From JAUWKC01 sp035529895 (GTDB taxonomy: Bacteria; Planctomycetota; Phycisphaerae; Sedimentisphaerales; Anaerobacaceae): DNA of 64,000 nucleotides. The notes beneath the pieces were generated by a model, which was not told the DNA's origin, did no database searches, and saw nothing but the letters and a program-made list of their open reading frames with translations. The stretch lies in the NCBI GenBank assembly GCA_035529895.1, contig DATKVV010000034.1, positions 62,001 to 126,000 on the forward strand, written 5' to 3'. Position numbers and translations under genes: made by a program. Of this stretch, positions 50,187-59,050 are shown one piece after another (within the stretch, counting starts at the first letter, position 1; the number at the start of each line of letters is the position of its first letter).

Positions 50187-51065
50187 TCAATGCGTCGTAA
50201 ATGCGCCTGTCTTTTTTGCTCTGGCCATGCATACATTGTTCACAACTATGGCAACCGGCAGCAGAACCGCCATGAACAGCAGTAGCGCTAAAAGGTTGCC
50301 ACAAACCTGCCGGACCGAGGCTCCAGCTAAAAGGCATTTCCTCATCGCTTCCAGTGAATGTGTCAGCGGCAGACAAAATGCGACTGCACGAAGCCAGCCG
50401 GGGAACACCGCAACCGGAAACATTGTTCCAGCCAGCAGACTCGCTGCGCTGGAAAAGAACCAGTTAATAGGGTCTCCCCTCTTTACAATTATCAATATAC
50501 TTGAGGAAATTATTCCGAGCAGCAGGAATATTGGTATGGTTAGAATCATGGTAACCGCCGCCCCAATCCAGTTGGCGTCGTAAAACCTCATCCCGAAGAC
50601 AATCATTCCGATAAGAAAGTAAAACACCACGCGAATCGTCTCAAAGACGAAGGGCCACAAGGCAGTGTAAAGAAGCAGCGCCTTGTACCCCACCGGAGCG
50701 GCACACATAGCCTCCAATGTACCCTGGTTCATTATCTGCCTTATATCGTTGGTTATCGTAACAAGCCCTGTCTTTAAGTAGCTCGTAACGGCCAATCCCA
50801 CGAGGGCAAACGCGAAGTAATCAGCCCCGTATTCTCTCAGCAGGGGCGATTTGCCCGAATGCCCCAGCATTTTACCAATGAAGTATATTATCGCGACGCC
50901 AAAGAAGACCTGCGAAAACTGAAATACAAACTGAAGCTTATAGCTTATCGCTATCGTCATGTCCTTGCGAATAAACCCGGCCGCTCTGGCTGATTCCCGG
51001 GTTAGTGCCTGAAGCAGTTGGCTTCTCATCTGCTCAAAGCCATATGTCACTTCGGTCAATGCCAT
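50187..51065 (-). CDS. ABC-2 type transporter permease
   Basis: A 292-aa membrane protein with six predicted helices: about 40-62 (LQFVFQFSQVFFGVAIIYFI), 85-107, 133-160, 168-190, 210-232 and 258-280. The helix pattern and the segment GTLEAMCAAPVGYKALLLYT are typical of ABC-2 permeases, which export drugs, polysaccharide or lipid-linked chains. It begins 9 bp after the ATPase gene, giving a two-gene exporter inside the large cluster. The substrate is unknown. Confidence 0.88.
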   Translation of the reverse strand: MALTEVTYGFEQMRSQLLQALTRESARAAGFIRKDMTIAISYKLQFVFQFSQVFFGVAIIYFIGKMLGHSGKSPLLREYGADYFAFALVGLAVTSYLKTGLVTITNDIRQIMNQGTLEAMCAAPVGYKALLLYTALWPFVFETIRVVFYFLIGMIVFGMRFYDANWIGAAVTMILTIPIFLLLGIISSSILIIVKRGDPINWFFSSAASLLAGTMFPVAVFPGWLRAVAFCLPLTHSLEAMRKCLLAGASVRQVCGNLLALLLFMAVLLPVAIVVNNVCMARAKKTGAFTTH

Positions 51066-51074
51066 TTTCGAACC

Positions 51075-51950
51075 TCACAATTCGTATGAAGACGCTGATT
51101 CGCTGTTATTCTCCAAAAGGATTCCCTCGTTGGCGGCAAGAACGGCGTTCAGCGAATGTACCACCTCTGCGTTGGAGTTCCCATGCGTCGAATAATCAGC
51201 TTGCTGACCACATTTATTCTTTAGTTCATTGACGGAACCAAAAAACTTCACGGCGCCTCTATTAATTACAAGTGCTTTGTCACAAATCTCACCAACTTCC
51301 TCAAGCCGGTGCGTGCTCCACACCCCCGCTCGGCCATCACCGCTTGAAACGTATTCTCTTGCCAACGACTTGACGCTCCGGGCTGAGGGCGGATCCAGAC
51401 TATTGGTAACTTCGTCGAGCAGGATGACCTTCGGCTGATAGACCAAAGCTCTTATGAGTGCAAACTTCTTTCGAGTCCCCGCTGAATAGTCACGAAATAA
51501 CTGGTCCGCCTTTTTCGTCAGACCAAACTTTTCGAGCATTTCCGTAATCCTTCCGCGTGCCTCTGACCTGGACATCCCGTAAAGACGCGAGAAGAATTCC
51601 AGGTTCTGCCTGCCGCTGAGACGCCAGAAAAAACTCCGCTCATCACTGGAAACATACCCAATGGTGCTCCTGAACTCGCATTTGCTTTTGCTCAATCGCT
51701 GCCCACACAGCTTTACCCAGCCGCCGTCTGGTTCGAGCAGATCAGCAAGTATCCGCAGAAGCGTCGTTTTTCCCGCTCCATTTGGGCCGACTACGCCCAA
51801 AATCTCTCCCGAACCAACGGCAAAACTGACCGCCCTGACTGCCCGAATTCTTTCCTTGGATGCAAATGGCGAAAGAAACCGCATGTATAGAGGACGAACA
51901 ACCTCAAAGTACTTCTCTAAATCTTGAACTTCCACGACAGGAACAGCCAT
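51075..51950 (-). CDS. ABC transporter ATP-binding protein
   Basis: A 291-aa ABC ATPase. Walker A is GVVGPNGAGKTTLL (52-65). The Q-loop region is IGYVSSDERSFFWRLSG, the signature is YSAGTRKKFALIRAL, and Walker B is KVILLDEVTNSLD with the catalytic Glu present. The switch His is in WSTHRLEEV. The signature varies from LSGGQ (YSAGTRKK), as in many ABC-2 exporters. The C-terminal 40 residues are polar. It starts 12 bp after the last LamG-TPR gene. Confidence 0.93.
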   Translation of the reverse strand: MAVPVVEVQDLEKYFEVVRPLYMRFLSPFASKERIRAVRAVSFAVGSGEILGVVGPNGAGKTTLLRILADLLEPDGGWVKLCGQRLSKSKCEFRSTIGYVSSDERSFFWRLSGRQNLEFFSRLYGMSRSEARGRITEMLEKFGLTKKADQLFRDYSAGTRKKFALIRALVYQPKVILLDEVTNSLDPPSARSVKSLAREYVSSGDGRAGVWSTHRLEEVGEICDKALVINRGAVKFFGSVNELKNKCGQQADYSTHGNSNAEVVHSLNAVLAANEGILLENNSESASSYEL

Positions 51951-51962
51951 AATCGTTCCCTT

Positions 51963-54104
51963 TTATTTGGTCGCATTTTTCAGAAAACTCAGGCACAACT
52001 GCGCTCTGCTCGCATAGCTGCTTTCGGGAAAATCACGTGCAACACTGCGGAGAGTTTCTGCTGCTTTCTCGGACTGACCCTGTAATATACAGCAATAGCC
52101 TCTAAAGAAAGCGGCGTCGGGTATCTCTTCTGACGCGGGATATGCAGTCATAAAACTGACAAAACTCTCCGTAGCTTTATCTAATTCACCAAGCTGAATA
52201 AAGGCCTGCCCCCTCATTAGCATGGCCTTTTTTACGAGATTCGCATCGATTGCCTTGTTATCTGCAATAAAACTCTCAAGCCTTGCAACAGCTTCGCTGT
52301 ACTCACCTGCCAGGAACAAGCACCGGCACAGTCCAGGCTCAAATATTCTTTTATCATCTGCAGACTCGCAACGACTCAAAACATGCTTGTATCGTTCAGC
52401 CGCCTGTTTGAAGTTGTCCTCCGCCATGTATTTCTCAGCGAGCCAGTCCCAGCCGAACGTCGATCTCGGCTTGCTGGAAAGATACTCTGAGTATGTCTTT
52501 GCCCATGGGTTGGTTCTGTCACTAAGGCAGGATTCGACAAATACCGCCCAGTCAAAAGGATACTTTGCCCGGGCAAATATGGTATCGAGGAACTGCTCAA
52601 ATTTGGCCCAATCCCTCTTCGTCTCAAAATATTGACAAACTTTACGAACGACTTCTCTGAAACCATCTGCCGCATTGCGACTCTGCACGAAGGGTTTGGT
52701 CAGCGCCGTGTACTCTTCGGCCCGCTCATTCTCAAGTAACCATATCAAAGCAGCGGTCCGCTGCTCAACTAATTCAGCACCTGAACAATTGAATGCGTTC
52801 ATATATGCATCGGCGACATCCTTCTTGGGCAGTCCGGCTGCCTCTCTAATCTCAGCTAATACCGCATACATCTTCGGAAGCATGTTCTTCTCTGTCACAG
52901 CTTGGTCCTGATGTTCCTGCCGCCACTGTATGTATGCCGCCAGATTGGCTTCCATGAATCCGACTGCCTTTGATTTCTGTTCGGCAACCATTGGTTGGGC
53001 CGTTGAGACCAGCCGGCCAAGATAATCGCTGTCATTTCTAATAAGTAATCGAGCTATGTCGCCAAACTCCTCCTCACTCGTGTTTTCGTACAACCACAGC
53101 AGAGTCGCCCTCCAATTCGATAAGGGAAGTGTGCCTGACGCAACCACAACTTTGTATGCCGCCGCCACATCCTCCTTTGCAAAACCGGCCGCCTCTTTGG
53201 CCCGTGCCAGCAGATAATACAGGTCCAACAGTTCTTGCCGACAGAGCAAACTGAAATTATCGGCGCTTCCGTTTCTCCAACCTTCGGCTTCGGCAATTTT
53301 CTTTTCTATGAAGCTTATTGCTTTCTTTGGTCCTTTCTCTTTCAAAATGGTCTCAGCTTCCCGCACCGTGTCCAAAATCACCAGAAAGATGCGCGGACAA
53401 AACTCGGCGATTTCATCTGTGCTCAGTGCCTGGTTATAAAAGCGAATATCATCGAGCCTCCCATCGAATCCATACTGCCCTGAAGAGTTGACACCGAAAT
53501 AGAACATACGCGCCCCGTAGTGCGAGCCCTTGAGGTAGGTCGCATTCTCCAGAACACCGTTGACGTATACTTTAAAATCTTTTCCGTCAAAAGTGGCGGC
53601 AATGTGGTGCCATGTGAAGGCGGGCCAGATGTTGGTCCTGGTCCGAATATCAACATACACTTCTTTAACGTGCACACAGAACCCTATCTCTCCCGTACCG
53701 AACTTATTGAAGATAAAAGAGGGACAACCGCCTCCTTCATTTATCCTCCCGGACACCAAATTCATTTGTTTACTGCCACTGTTCAGGCTTGAGTCCGGAC
53801 TAAACCAAAACGCTATGGTAAATGCATCGGTTGGTATCATGAACGACTCCGGAATCAAGATGCCTCCCTTGGCGCCGTCAAGGTGCAGGGCATTCCCGAC
53901 CACGCCCGAAACCGAGTCCTGCGAAAACGACAGACCTCCCAGCAGCGTGCCGTGATAGTTATTTCCGCCGGAGTCTGTCACGGTTGTCCCGCTTGTGTCA
54001 TCCAGCTTCCAATGACCCTTTAGACCTGCATAAGCCGCGTTTGTGGGCAGCCCAATCCCCGCCGCTATTGCCAGGACCACCAATTTCACAATTCTCTCTT
54101 TCAT
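51963..54104 (-). CDS. Exported LamG-TPR protein 1
   Basis: A 713-aa exported protein: signal peptide (VKLVVLAIAAGIGLPTNAAYA), then a LamG/concanavalin-like domain (about 27-230; GLKGHWKLDDTSGTTVTDSG, then DGRLDDIRFYNQALSTDEIA), then about 470 residues of helical repeats ending in a TPR tail (FFRGYCCILQGQSEKAAETL, FPESSYASRAQLCLSFLK). LamG domains bind glycans; TPRs bind proteins. It is one of four paralogues here. A hairpin (GGCCCTA-9 nt-TAGGGCC, plus-strand 54125-54147) lies in the spacer before its start. Likely a surface or periplasmic receptor/scaffold. Confidence 0.8.
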   Translation of the reverse strand: MKERIVKLVVLAIAAGIGLPTNAAYAGLKGHWKLDDTSGTTVTDSGGNNYHGTLLGGLSFSQDSVSGVVGNALHLDGAKGGILIPESFMIPTDAFTIAFWFSPDSSLNSGSKQMNLVSGRINEGGGCPSFIFNKFGTGEIGFCVHVKEVYVDIRTRTNIWPAFTWHHIAATFDGKDFKVYVNGVLENATYLKGSHYGARMFYFGVNSSGQYGFDGRLDDIRFYNQALSTDEIAEFCPRIFLVILDTVREAETILKEKGPKKAISFIEKKIAEAEGWRNGSADNFSLLCRQELLDLYYLLARAKEAAGFAKEDVAAAYKVVVASGTLPLSNWRATLLWLYENTSEEEFGDIARLLIRNDSDYLGRLVSTAQPMVAEQKSKAVGFMEANLAAYIQWRQEHQDQAVTEKNMLPKMYAVLAEIREAAGLPKKDVADAYMNAFNCSGAELVEQRTAALIWLLENERAEEYTALTKPFVQSRNAADGFREVVRKVCQYFETKRDWAKFEQFLDTIFARAKYPFDWAVFVESCLSDRTNPWAKTYSEYLSSKPRSTFGWDWLAEKYMAEDNFKQAAERYKHVLSRCESADDKRIFEPGLCRCLFLAGEYSEAVARLESFIADNKAIDANLVKKAMLMRGQAFIQLGELDKATESFVSFMTAYPASEEIPDAAFFRGYCCILQGQSEKAAETLRSVARDFPESSYASRAQLCLSFLKNATK

Positions 54105-54181
54105 CTGTTTTTGACCCTTCAGAAGGCCCTATTGCTTTGTTAGGGCCGAGATTTGCATAACAAGCTTAGTCATTACCATCA

Positions 54182-56173
54182 TCATTTGGTTATACTTTCG
54201 AGCCGGCTCAAATAAGAAGCCGCTTTGTTTGCATAGCTGCTTTCTGGGTAAGCCCGAGTTACAACATTAAGTGCTTCCTTTGCTTCCGGGTACTTACCCT
54301 GCATCATATAACAGTAGCCCATAAAGAAGCTCGCCGCGGCAGCTTGCTTTGACTCCGGATATTCAGCCATCAAAGTCAGGAACTCTCTCAAACCTTTTTC
54401 TATTTCGGCGCCCCTGATGTGGCATTGTCCTTTCATTAAAATTGCTTCACTCATCAGGCTTCTGCTCACGATTTTATTCCGTCCCATGAACTTGTTGACT
54501 TCAGCGAGGGCCGCTTCGCCGTTGCCTTCTTCGAACAAACATTTGCATACTTTCAGCTCATAAATCGCTTTGCTTCGAATCGTGCCTTCACGCTTGGCAA
54601 GGCCCTGGTATATTTCCACGGCCTCCTTGAACCTCTTTTGGTTTGCACATTCTTCTGCAACTTCCTGTTCTTTAAGCTCATACTTTAATTTCTCTTCAAT
54701 AGACCCGCATTGCTTGCCGAGATCGCAATATATTTCAGCGGCACTCTCGAATTTTGCTCTGGTTACGTAATCTTTGGCAAGTTCAGATTGCGCATCAAAA
54801 AAATACTTCGTTAATTGGGGTTTATTTCTACTATACTCAAGGTGCCTTTGTCTCCAAACATCTCCCTGCTCAAGTCCGTATTCGAAACATTCAATCCAGG
54901 CCGCGGGGGCTCTTTCCTCAAGAATATCCAGGAACTTCTTCAGGATATCCCACTTATTGCTGCTCTCACACTCTTCCGAAAGCATTACAGGAAAGGACGG
55001 AACTTTCTCGATGCCGCCCCTTTCCACAAACGAATTGACAATTGCCGTGTGTTCTTTTTCCCGGTCGTTTTCCAGCAGCCATATTGTGGCCGCGCTCGCT
55101 TCGTAAGGGAAGCAGCGAATGTTCGAAGACCGCATCAATTCGCGACACATCGTTGTGACATGTGCTTGCGAGACTCGGGAAACTTTTTTGATTCTGGCCA
55201 ACTGGAAGTATAGACCAGCCAACATAACAACGCGATGGTCGTCTACATTTGCGATCTGATTGTGCAGGCGGGCTCTTGTGTATTTCGAGAGCTCTTCTTC
55301 GAGGAACGCAGCCACCGCTTCATACTTCTGCTCCACAAGCATATTGGCTGCCTGTTTGAACTTCTCTGCCCATCCGGAGATTTCCCCGGCAGCGGCACCG
55401 GGCTCCTCAATTGTGCATTCCGGGAAGGCGGACCGGTAGATAGCATAGATCTCATGTGACTTCAAGGCCAGGTTGTAGATACGGAAATCATCGATTAGCC
55501 CATAGTAACAACGTGCACTGGCGGACGAACTCGGGGTTTTCGTAGCATATGAGCCGATAGCAAATCTCTCTATTCCCTCCATCGTCATAGCCTTACCGCG
55601 GCCGGCGTGCCAAAGAACCCCATTGAGATAAATCTTCATTTGCCCGCTATCGCCATTCTTGGTGAGCGCCCAGTGGTTCCATCGGCCTTCATACTCATTT
55701 GGCTCCGCCTTTTTACAAATCCTGTCGTACAGGCTGTTGCTTTGGCTTCCCGCGGCCCAGTTCACGTTAGCGTCACCAAAAGGGATATGGCAATTCAGCA
55801 CCGCCTCGCTTTCTCTGTCTCCGCCTCTCTTGGCTTGAAAAACGCTATTATCGTGTGGCTGTACGGCTGAATCACCGTATTGCCACAAAGTTACTGTTAT
55901 TTCCTTGCCAATCAGCGAAAAGAGCCTATCAGCATCCGGAATGCTGACATTACCCTTGCCGCTGAATCTAAGCGCTCCGCCGATACGCCCGGTAGTCCAT
56001 TCAGGACCGGCAATTGCACCGTCATGGGCGCCGCCGGAAGAATCCCTTGCAGTTGAGCCCGCACCGTCGTCGAATTTCCACCAGGCGATGAGATTCGAGT
56101 CCGTACTGCTCGCTTTCACCATCAGAGACGGCCCAAAGGTCAATATCAACCCTAAAATCGCTGCTTTTCTCAT
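54182..56173 (-). CDS. Exported LamG-TPR protein 2
   Basis: A 663-aa paralogue. The ATG at 56173 gives a signal peptide (MRKAAILGLILTFGPSLMVKA). The LamG part begins LIAWWKFDDGAGSTARDSSG and closes GLIDDFRIYNLALKSHEIYA. The repeat region is the most diverged of the four and has clear TPR hairpins (EECANQKRFKEAVEIYQGLA). The tail GYCMMQGKY-type motif is present as FFMGYCYMMQGKYPEAKEAL with YPESSYANKAASYLSRLE. It lies between LamG-TPR 1 and the esterase-like gene, all on one strand. Confidence 0.8.
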   Translation of the reverse strand: MRKAAILGLILTFGPSLMVKASSTDSNLIAWWKFDDGAGSTARDSSGGAHDGAIAGPEWTTGRIGGALRFSGKGNVSIPDADRLFSLIGKEITVTLWQYGDSAVQPHDNSVFQAKRGGDRESEAVLNCHIPFGDANVNWAAGSQSNSLYDRICKKAEPNEYEGRWNHWALTKNGDSGQMKIYLNGVLWHAGRGKAMTMEGIERFAIGSYATKTPSSSASARCYYGLIDDFRIYNLALKSHEIYAIYRSAFPECTIEEPGAAAGEISGWAEKFKQAANMLVEQKYEAVAAFLEEELSKYTRARLHNQIANVDDHRVVMLAGLYFQLARIKKVSRVSQAHVTTMCRELMRSSNIRCFPYEASAATIWLLENDREKEHTAIVNSFVERGGIEKVPSFPVMLSEECESSNKWDILKKFLDILEERAPAAWIECFEYGLEQGDVWRQRHLEYSRNKPQLTKYFFDAQSELAKDYVTRAKFESAAEIYCDLGKQCGSIEEKLKYELKEQEVAEECANQKRFKEAVEIYQGLAKREGTIRSKAIYELKVCKCLFEEGNGEAALAEVNKFMGRNKIVSRSLMSEAILMKGQCHIRGAEIEKGLREFLTLMAEYPESKQAAAASFFMGYCYMMQGKYPEAKEALNVVTRAYPESSYANKAASYLSRLESITK

Positions 56174-56260
56174 AATCACTTGTCCTTATCCAATTGCACT
56201 GTATACTTTCCAAATCAAACACAAAACAGTCTTAGCTGTCCTTCCGGCCCTCCTGGCAAC

Positions 56261-59011
56261 TCAAAGTATACACCGGCTTAAACTGTCAAGCTGGCTGTCC
56301 AGCTCAATATGACTATTATTAGTCAGGTATCGGTCCAACAATGGAACTAAATAAGCCACATCCAGAATCTCGTAGTCCTCGAAAATCACGCCAAGTTGCT
56401 GCCCGTTAATGAGTTTGTAAGAAAGTGCCACAATGTACGTGCGCTCATCTTCCAATTCATTTAATGCCAAAGAACCGTCATCCAGACTTCCCTCAGGCTT
56501 TAGCAGACTTGCTCCGGATATAATCGGTGCGACGACCTTTCTTTTGGTAATGTCACGAAACGGTACCAACAACAGGTTTTTCAGGCTTTTGCCGTCCAGT
56601 TTTACCTTCACAATCCAATGATTCTTGAAACTGCTGAACAGGTCACGGTATGTTATTCGGCCTGCCGGAACCGAATCCGAAAACTTGAAAGGGTTTTCAC
56701 AAACAGCAATCTCAGCTTGAAGCTCTTCTTTGATGGCCGTCACCGCCCATTGACCCCAGCACCATTTAGGATGCTCCTTTTTTGTCACACCTAATACGCG
56801 GTCCCATTGTTGATGCCAGCCCCAGACGGTATTGAATGCCTCAATTATGTGCCACTTGATTTCGTCTTCAGCAGTAACCTCGAATATCCCAACATCCGCC
56901 ATCATCGGAGACTTCATTTGCGAAAATGCCTGAAGAATCTTCACCATCACCGTCGATGATGTGGAGAAAAAAACTGCCGCATATTTCTGCGGATTGATCG
57001 GGTTCGGATAGATGAGAATAAACCCCATGCCGTCTCCCTCATACCGCCGGCCATTGGCAATTATCAGCCCTTCCCCGCGCTGCACCGGCAAATCTTCACA
57101 TATCTTTGACAACCATAAGTTTGACTCCGGCGTACCCACAAGAACCAGATTATGGCTGTCAATCAGTTTTGCGGGCATGTCGGCATCGGCAAAGCAGGGT
57201 GCGCCATTTGCCAGTGACTTCGCGATCGCTTCAGATGTTTCACAAAACCGCCTGTCTTCGCTCCCCGCGCCCCAGACAACCACATACGGGTCTGTAAACA
57301 CATCCCAAACAGGACCGTGAAGACGCTGATTCTTTACATGCCTGGCACTGGAGTACGCCTCCGGTCTTTTGGTAAAAGCTTCTCCTCTTACAACGCCAAG
57401 GCTGCTGCCATTTTCAACAATCTCAACCGGTATGTTCGAATCCAACGGCGCTTGTACGAGGTCAAGTGTGTACGCATCAACGTTGTTCGTTGTCACGCTA
57501 ATGAACCGGCCTTCTACCGATGCATCAATAGTTGCTGCGAGATTTTCGTCGGTTCGACCATCGATTTGTGCCCAATAAGCCCTCGGATTCTCAAGCGATT
57601 CAATTGTATATAACACCCTTTGCGGATTACTTTCCCTGACCCATGACGGTACCGGTGCGCGTAAAGGCTGTGCCGTAGTCTCCGTCTTGCTGTACCTGAA
57701 ATGTTTGCACCCATAGTGCTCGAAGCATTTCGCTGCGAAATCACAATAAGCCACCATGACATCGCTTTCGCGATGCATATTGCAGAAGAAGAAGGGGAGA
57801 TTCAAAGCATTGCCTGCCAAATGCCGAAAACTATTACCTGTTGAGGCACTGGCCCCGGCCCATTCATCCGGATAGTGCAGAGCCAAACTCATAACCATAA
57901 TTCCGTCGCTGCATTCCCCATTGATGTATACTCTGTCTTGATCAATATTGAGTTTTTCTTTCATAATTCCGAAGATGGTTTTATACTCCTGCCATTGAAG
58001 CTCCGCGGAGGATATGCTGCTCCACCGCAGGTAGATTATGTCTTTACTTGCACCAAAACTTTCAGCACGATTGCCAGCAAGAACAAAAACAGGCCATTTT
58101 CTGGATGCATCATAGCCCGGGGGTACAAGGAGCGTAAATCGTGCCACCGGCCCCCCGGGATAACGTCTAAGCCGAAGCTCGCTCAAACCTATTGCCGGCT
58201 CAGGACACCCACCAAGACCATAGACTACTTTGCTCCTGACCGCGTCGGCCAATGCCTTCAGGATTTCACCCGACAAAAAGGGCGCCTCGCTAATCAACAA
58301 CATGGTGCGGTTAAAATGGGATACCACAATAGAAGAGAATATGAGTTCCGGGTCAGTGCTGTACTCGACCGCCGCCTTCTGTTCATAACAGAAGGCCAGT
58401 AGATCTTTTTTCCAGTCTCCGCAAACAATGGCATAAGTCTCAAAATCGGACAGTCCTCCCGCTTGAGTTTTTAGCGAAAATTCTAATCTGAAAAGCCCAT
58501 CTTCCTTTATGCCGTCAACAAGTCCGATGCTCTCAGGTTCGACCTCCGCACTGGCCTGTCCGGCCTGCTTCCACGAATTTTTCTCCCATTTCGCAATGCG
58601 AAAGTCTGTTTCTTGCAAGGACCTGCTTTTCGCCATCCCCGCCGGGAATTCAATGGCTATGTTCTTTTTGGGCGGGTGAACATAACACCAGTTGGGATCC
58701 AAACGACCGCCCCTGTCACCGACCTTAATGCCCACGCTGCTATCAAATAAATCCCTGTTTTCACAAAACCATGCGCCTTCACGCACTTTTTCCGCTATCA
58801 ACTCCCATGGCAGCGAATAAGGAATCCTATCGGTTCGACCGACATCACAGGCGCCAAAAGCGCAAAACCGCGATACTGCCATGATGAGAACTATCGCTCT
58901 TGTGATCTCGACGCTTACCACGTAATTCCTTCGTTCCTGTTGCAAAACCTTCTGAAGCATCCTGAAAAACCGCTCAGCAGTATGCTGCCTGAAGTTATTG
59001 CAGTTGTTCAT
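56261..59011 (-). CDS. Esterase-like / 5'-nucleotidase-C-like fusion protein
   Basis: Up to 916 aa. A GTG at 58921 with AAGGA just upstream would put the hydrophobic segment (about 32-54) at the true N-terminus; the ATG at 59011 adds 30 residues. Residues about 275-460 resemble an alpha/beta-hydrolase esterase (RFTLLVPPGYDASRKWPVFV, then DQDRVYINGECSDGIMVMSL, LALHYPDEWAG). The nucleophile elbow reads G365-E-C-S-D-G rather than G-x-S-x-G. Residues about 745-905 match the C-terminal domain of 5'-nucleotidases (FKFSDSVPAGRITYRDLFSS, YIVALSYKLINGQQLG). The metallophosphatase half is absent. Catalysis is uncertain. A paralogue lies at the right edge. Confidence 0.7.
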   Translation of the reverse strand: MNNCNNFRQHTAERFFRMLQKVLQQERRNYVVSVEITRAIVLIMAVSRFCAFGACDVGRTDRIPYSLPWELIAEKVREGAWFCENRDLFDSSVGIKVGDRGGRLDPNWCYVHPPKKNIAIEFPAGMAKSRSLQETDFRIAKWEKNSWKQAGQASAEVEPESIGLVDGIKEDGLFRLEFSLKTQAGGLSDFETYAIVCGDWKKDLLAFCYEQKAAVEYSTDPELIFSSIVVSHFNRTMLLISEAPFLSGEILKALADAVRSKVVYGLGGCPEPAIGLSELRLRRYPGGPVARFTLLVPPGYDASRKWPVFVLAGNRAESFGASKDIIYLRWSSISSAELQWQEYKTIFGIMKEKLNIDQDRVYINGECSDGIMVMSLALHYPDEWAGASASTGNSFRHLAGNALNLPFFFCNMHRESDVMVAYCDFAAKCFEHYGCKHFRYSKTETTAQPLRAPVPSWVRESNPQRVLYTIESLENPRAYWAQIDGRTDENLAATIDASVEGRFISVTTNNVDAYTLDLVQAPLDSNIPVEIVENGSSLGVVRGEAFTKRPEAYSSARHVKNQRLHGPVWDVFTDPYVVVWGAGSEDRRFCETSEAIAKSLANGAPCFADADMPAKLIDSHNLVLVGTPESNLWLSKICEDLPVQRGEGLIIANGRRYEGDGMGFILIYPNPINPQKYAAVFFSTSSTVMVKILQAFSQMKSPMMADVGIFEVTAEDEIKWHIIEAFNTVWGWHQQWDRVLGVTKKEHPKWCWGQWAVTAIKEELQAEIAVCENPFKFSDSVPAGRITYRDLFSSFKNHWIVKVKLDGKSLKNLLLVPFRDITKRKVVAPIISGASLLKPEGSLDDGSLALNELEDERTYIVALSYKLINGQQLGVIFEDYEILDVAYLVPLLDRYLTNNSHIELDSQLDSLSRCIL

Positions 59012-59050
59012 TAATGTTTATTCTCCCCGCCGCCAAGAATTAGGTCTTGC

